Source: Verrucomicrobiota bacterium (lineage in GTDB: Bacteria > Verrucomicrobiota > Verrucomicrobiia > Limisphaerales > AV2). From it: 6,772 nucleotides of DNA. Below the pieces are notes generated by a model, which saw nothing but the letters and a program-made list of their open reading frames with translations, had not been told where the DNA came from and did not search any database. The stretch is from NCBI GenBank assembly GCA_003218935.1, contig QHPA01000352.1, positions 1-6,772 on the forward strand. Reading direction: 5' to 3'. The first letter of the stretch is position 1. Each line of letters opens with the position of its first letter. Positions 4,268 through 6,772 of the stretch are shown here, piece after piece. The translations under genes were made by a program, and so were the position numbers.

Positions 4268-6772
4268 GTGAATAACCGAACCTTCCTGCCCCCGTTGGTT
4301 TCCCTCTCGCAGCGCACGATTGCGGTCATGGCCGTATTAGCTTTCCCGTTGGCGTCCCGACCGGCATTCGCCGCCGAGGATCTGGATACGCAATATCGTT
4401 TTGACACGTGGCGGGCAACGCAAGGATTGCCCCAGAACACTGTCAAGGCAATCACTCAGACGCGCGACGGCTATCTATGGTTCGGAACCCGATTTGGCAT
4501 CGTGCGCTTCGACGGAGTGACCTTCCGCGTCTTTGACCGGGTCAACACGAGAGGTTTGACCAACGACAACTGCATTTCCATCGCTGAGGAGAAGAACGGC
4601 GTGTTGTGGTTTGCCACGTGGCAAGGAGTGGCTTGCTACACAAACGGAGCGTTTGCGACCCGCCTGATTGGCGCGGGGAAGCTCGAGGATCGAGTCTATT
4701 CCATTTGTGCGGCCAAACAAGGCGGCATTTGGGTCGCCACCGCGGACGGTTTGAGGCGCCTGCAGAACGGAACGTTCACACGCTATTCAACCAACGACGG
4801 TTTGCGGAGCAACCTGGTCATTGCAGTTCTGGAAGACAGCGAGGAAACCTTGTGGGTCGGAACGGCGGAGGGCCTGCAACGACGCGATTCTGCATCCGGC
4901 ACCTACTCCAATGCGTGGTTCTCCAACGACCTGCCGAACAAGCGGGTGCAATGCATCCTCAAGGATCGCGCGGGCAATCTTTGGATTGGCACCGAAGCTG
5001 CCGGAGTACAGCGCAGGAAGGAAGGCGACTGGACCAGCTTCACGACCCGAGATGGGCTCCCGGAGAATCGTGTGGATTTTATCACGGAAGACCACGATGG
5101 GAACATCTGGATCGTTTCCGGCAAAGGAGAATTGCTCCGTTTGCGGAATGGCAAATTCACTGCCTTTGGCCGGAAGGAAGCGCTGTCCGACGATGTGGTG
5201 TTGTGCGTGCGTGAGGACCGTGAAGGGAACCTTTGGGTGGGCACCGTTTTCGGCGGGCTGAAGCGAGTGCAGCCTCGGCGCATACAGGCCTATTCAACCC
5301 AGGAGGGTTTGGGCCACTACGATGCCTGGAGCCTTTATGAATGTCGCCGCGGCGGTTTATGGATCGGCACGGCCGGCGGTTTCAGTCTGTTCAGGAACGG
5401 CAAGATTGTTAACTACTCTCTGGAAAAGGAGCTGCGCGATCCGAAGGTAAAATCCGTCTTTGAAGACAGGGCCGGCGATCTCTGGGTCGGCACGGCCAAC
5501 GCCGGGCTGAGGCGTTTCACTGACGGGAAGCCGACTGCCTATACCCGGGCGGACGGGTTGGCAAATGACCAGGTCAACGCTCTCTACGAAGACCTGGAAG
5601 GTTCGATCTGGGTTGGCACTCTGGGAGGACTCAGCCGTTTTAAGAATGGGGTCCTTACGACATACACGACCAAAAACGGTCTTGCGGTCGATGATGTTCG
5701 GGCCATTCATGAGGATCACAGCGGGACGCTCTGGATTGGAACCTACGGAGGAGGCATAAACCGATTTCGTGATGGCCGCTTCACTGCGTTAACCATGCGA
5801 GAGGGATTGTCGGATAATTACGCGTGGTGCATCTACGAAGACAAGGAGGGAGTGCTTTGGATCGGAACAGAAAATGGGTTGAACCGGCTGAAAGACGGCC
5901 GTGTGAACTGGTTTAAGACTGATCAAGGTCTGTTTGACAACGTCGCTAACGACATTCTGGAAGATCGACAGGGCAATCTCTGGATAAGTTGCAACCGGGG
6001 TATTTACCGGGTTTCCAAAGCGGAGTTGAATGCTGTGGCCGATGGGACCGCCCAGAAAGTCGAATATGTGTCTTACGGCATCTCCGACGGCATGTTGAGC
6101 AGCGAGACCAACGGTGAAAATCAACCCGACGCCTGCAAAACGCTTGATGGCCGCCTTTGGTTCCCCACCACGGACGGCGTGGTGATGATCGATCCGGACA
6201 GAATCACGCTCAACGATCTGCCGCCGCCGCTCGTCATCGAGGAGATTCTTATGGACAGACTGTCCTTGCACCCGAACTACCCCGCCAAACTGGAGCCCGG
6301 ACGCGGCGGTGTCTTTGAAATCCATTACACCGCCAACAGCCTGGTGGCGCCGGAAAAGGTCCGGTTCAGGTACTGTCTGGACGGCTGTGACAGGAATTGG
6401 GTTGAAGCGGGTAACCGGCGCGTGGCCTATTACACCAACCTCCGTCCGGGCAATTACACATTCCGCGTCATCGCCTGCAACAATCACGGGGTATGGAACA
6501 ATCAGGGCGCTTCCTTCACGTTCCTTCTGGCGCCGCATTTTTATCAAACGTGGCCTTTTTACGCGCTGGGCAGCCTCTTGGTCGTCCTCGTCGGCTACGG
6601 TTTGCATTGGATCAGACTGGGTGTTGTCAGAAAAATCGAGCGCCTGGAAAAACAACACGCACTGGAAAAGGAGCGGGCTCGAATCGCACACGAAATGCAT
6701 GATGACCTCGGCTCGAGCTTGACACAGATTGCCCTGCTGGGCGAACTCGCCAACCGCGACCTTCCCCATGCT
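4268..6772 (+). CDS. Two-component sensor histidine kinase with double Reg_prop propeller, Y_Y_Y and HisKA_3 domains (3' end outside window)
   Basis: 835 residues are visible and the frame is open to the window edge. GTG 4268 is chosen because GGAAG (4256-4260) lies 7 bases upstream; ATG 4226 in frame is an alternative. A signal peptide (VMAVLAFPLASRPAFA, cleavage near residue 35) exports the N-terminus. Residues about 40-650 carry 14 propeller repeats with a Trp-centred LW(I/V/F)GT core roughly every 43 residues (first Trp71, last Trp631), i.e. two seven-bladed propellers. The repeats at IWIVSGKG and LWISCNRG are the most divergent. PPPLVIEEI (652-660) leads into a Y_Y_Y domain to about 757. 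One membrane helix follows (about 763-782), then a basic, coiled-coil-like linker and a HisKA_3 box, ERARIAHEMHDDLGSSL (802-818), with His811 as predicted phosphoacceptor. The kinase should sense a periplasmic or surface signal and phosphorylate a NarL/LuxR-type regulator. The ATPase domain and partner are not in view. Confidence 0.93.
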   Translation, partial: MNNRTFLPPLVSLSQRTIAVMAVLAFPLASRPAFAAEDLDTQYRFDTWRATQGLPQNTVKAITQTRDGYLWFGTRFGIVRFDGVTFRVFDRVNTRGLTNDNCISIAEEKNGVLWFATWQGVACYTNGAFATRLIGAGKLEDRVYSICAAKQGGIWVATADGLRRLQNGTFTRYSTNDGLRSNLVIAVLEDSEETLWVGTAEGLQRRDSASGTYSNAWFSNDLPNKRVQCILKDRAGNLWIGTEAAGVQRRKEGDWTSFTTRDGLPENRVDFITEDHDGNIWIVSGKGELLRLRNGKFTAFGRKEALSDDVVLCVREDREGNLWVGTVFGGLKRVQPRRIQAYSTQEGLGHYDAWSLYECRRGGLWIGTAGGFSLFRNGKIVNYSLEKELRDPKVKSVFEDRAGDLWVGTANAGLRRFTDGKPTAYTRADGLANDQVNALYEDLEGSIWVGTLGGLSRFKNGVLTTYTTKNGLAVDDVRAIHEDHSGTLWIGTYGGGINRFRDGRFTALTMREGLSDNYAWCIYEDKEGVLWIGTENGLNRLKDGRVNWFKTDQGLFDNVANDILEDRQGNLWISCNRGIYRVSKAELNAVADGTAQKVEYVSYGISDGMLSSETNGENQPDACKTLDGRLWFPTTDGVVMIDPDRITLNDLPPPLVIEEILMDRLSLHPNYPAKLEPGRGGVFEIHYTANSLVAPEKVRFRYCLDGCDRNWVEAGNRRVAYYTNLRPGNYTFRVIACNNHGVWNNQGASFTFLLAPHFYQTWPFYALGSLLVVLVGYGLHWIRLGVVRKIERLEKQHALEKERARIAHEMHDDLGSSLTQIALLGELANRDLPHA

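Noticed and set aside
3415..4455. A long antisense open frame (346 codons, minus strand) across the acetyltransferase and the start of the kinase gene
   Set aside because: Its translation shows no domain or signal, while the plus strand has a clear GNAT motif and a kinase signal peptide. It is a shadow frame in GC-rich coding DNA.
5789..6769. A 326-codon minus-strand open frame opposite the kinase propeller and Y_Y_Y region
   Set aside because: It mirrors a strongly patterned coding sequence (regular Trp-Gly repeats) on the plus strand, and its own product resembles nothing known to me.

Overview
The window looks like a chromosomal piece from a member of the PVC group, most likely Verrucomicrobiota of the Limisphaerales/Pedosphaera type. 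This is inferred from three things. First, there is a PVC-type 'membrane-bound dehydrogenase' fused behind an SGNH-like domain. Second, there is a very large periplasmic-propeller sensor kinase. Third, short dispersed-type repeats are embedded in coding sequence. Base composition is moderately GC-rich by eye. No rRNA, tRNA, CRISPR array or transposase was seen.

Left part, minus strand (1-2374): a 227-residue lipoprotein SGNH/GDSL hydrolase (2374-1691) with complete catalytic motifs overlaps by ATGA the start of a second SGNH-like gene. That second gene starts at 1694 or 1670 and should run into a PVC-type dehydrogenase/propeller domain that leaves the window at base 1. Its reading frame is broken: the 5' half stops at 1104 and homology resumes in the +1 frame. 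The stretches expected between the SGNH blocks, and between the SGNH part and the linker, also look shortened. Two repeat elements lie inside the gene: a GC-rich palindrome at 1255-1271 and a 7-bp tandem repeat at 715-749. The tandem repeat sits exactly in the linker between the two domains.

Centre: a 225-bp divergent intergenic region (2375-2599) separates these genes from two plus-strand genes. One encodes a single-pass membrane protein of unknown function (2600-3433). The other, 62 bp downstream, encodes a GNAT-family N-acetyltransferase (3496-4074). They may form a small operon.

Right part: after a 193-bp gap with one small hairpin, a large plus-strand gene starts near 4268 and runs off the window. 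It encodes a signal peptide, fourteen 'LW(I/V)GT' two-component-regulator propeller repeats (two seven-bladed propellers), a Y_Y_Y domain, one membrane helix and the start of a HisKA_3 dimerisation/phosphoacceptor domain. It is a membrane sensor histidine kinase whose ligand is probably sensed in the periplasm. The catalytic ATPase domain and any partner regulator lie outside the window.

The esterase-like and dehydrogenase genes suggest extracytoplasmic breakdown of carbohydrate or other organic matter, and the kinase could regulate such functions. That link is inference from family context only.
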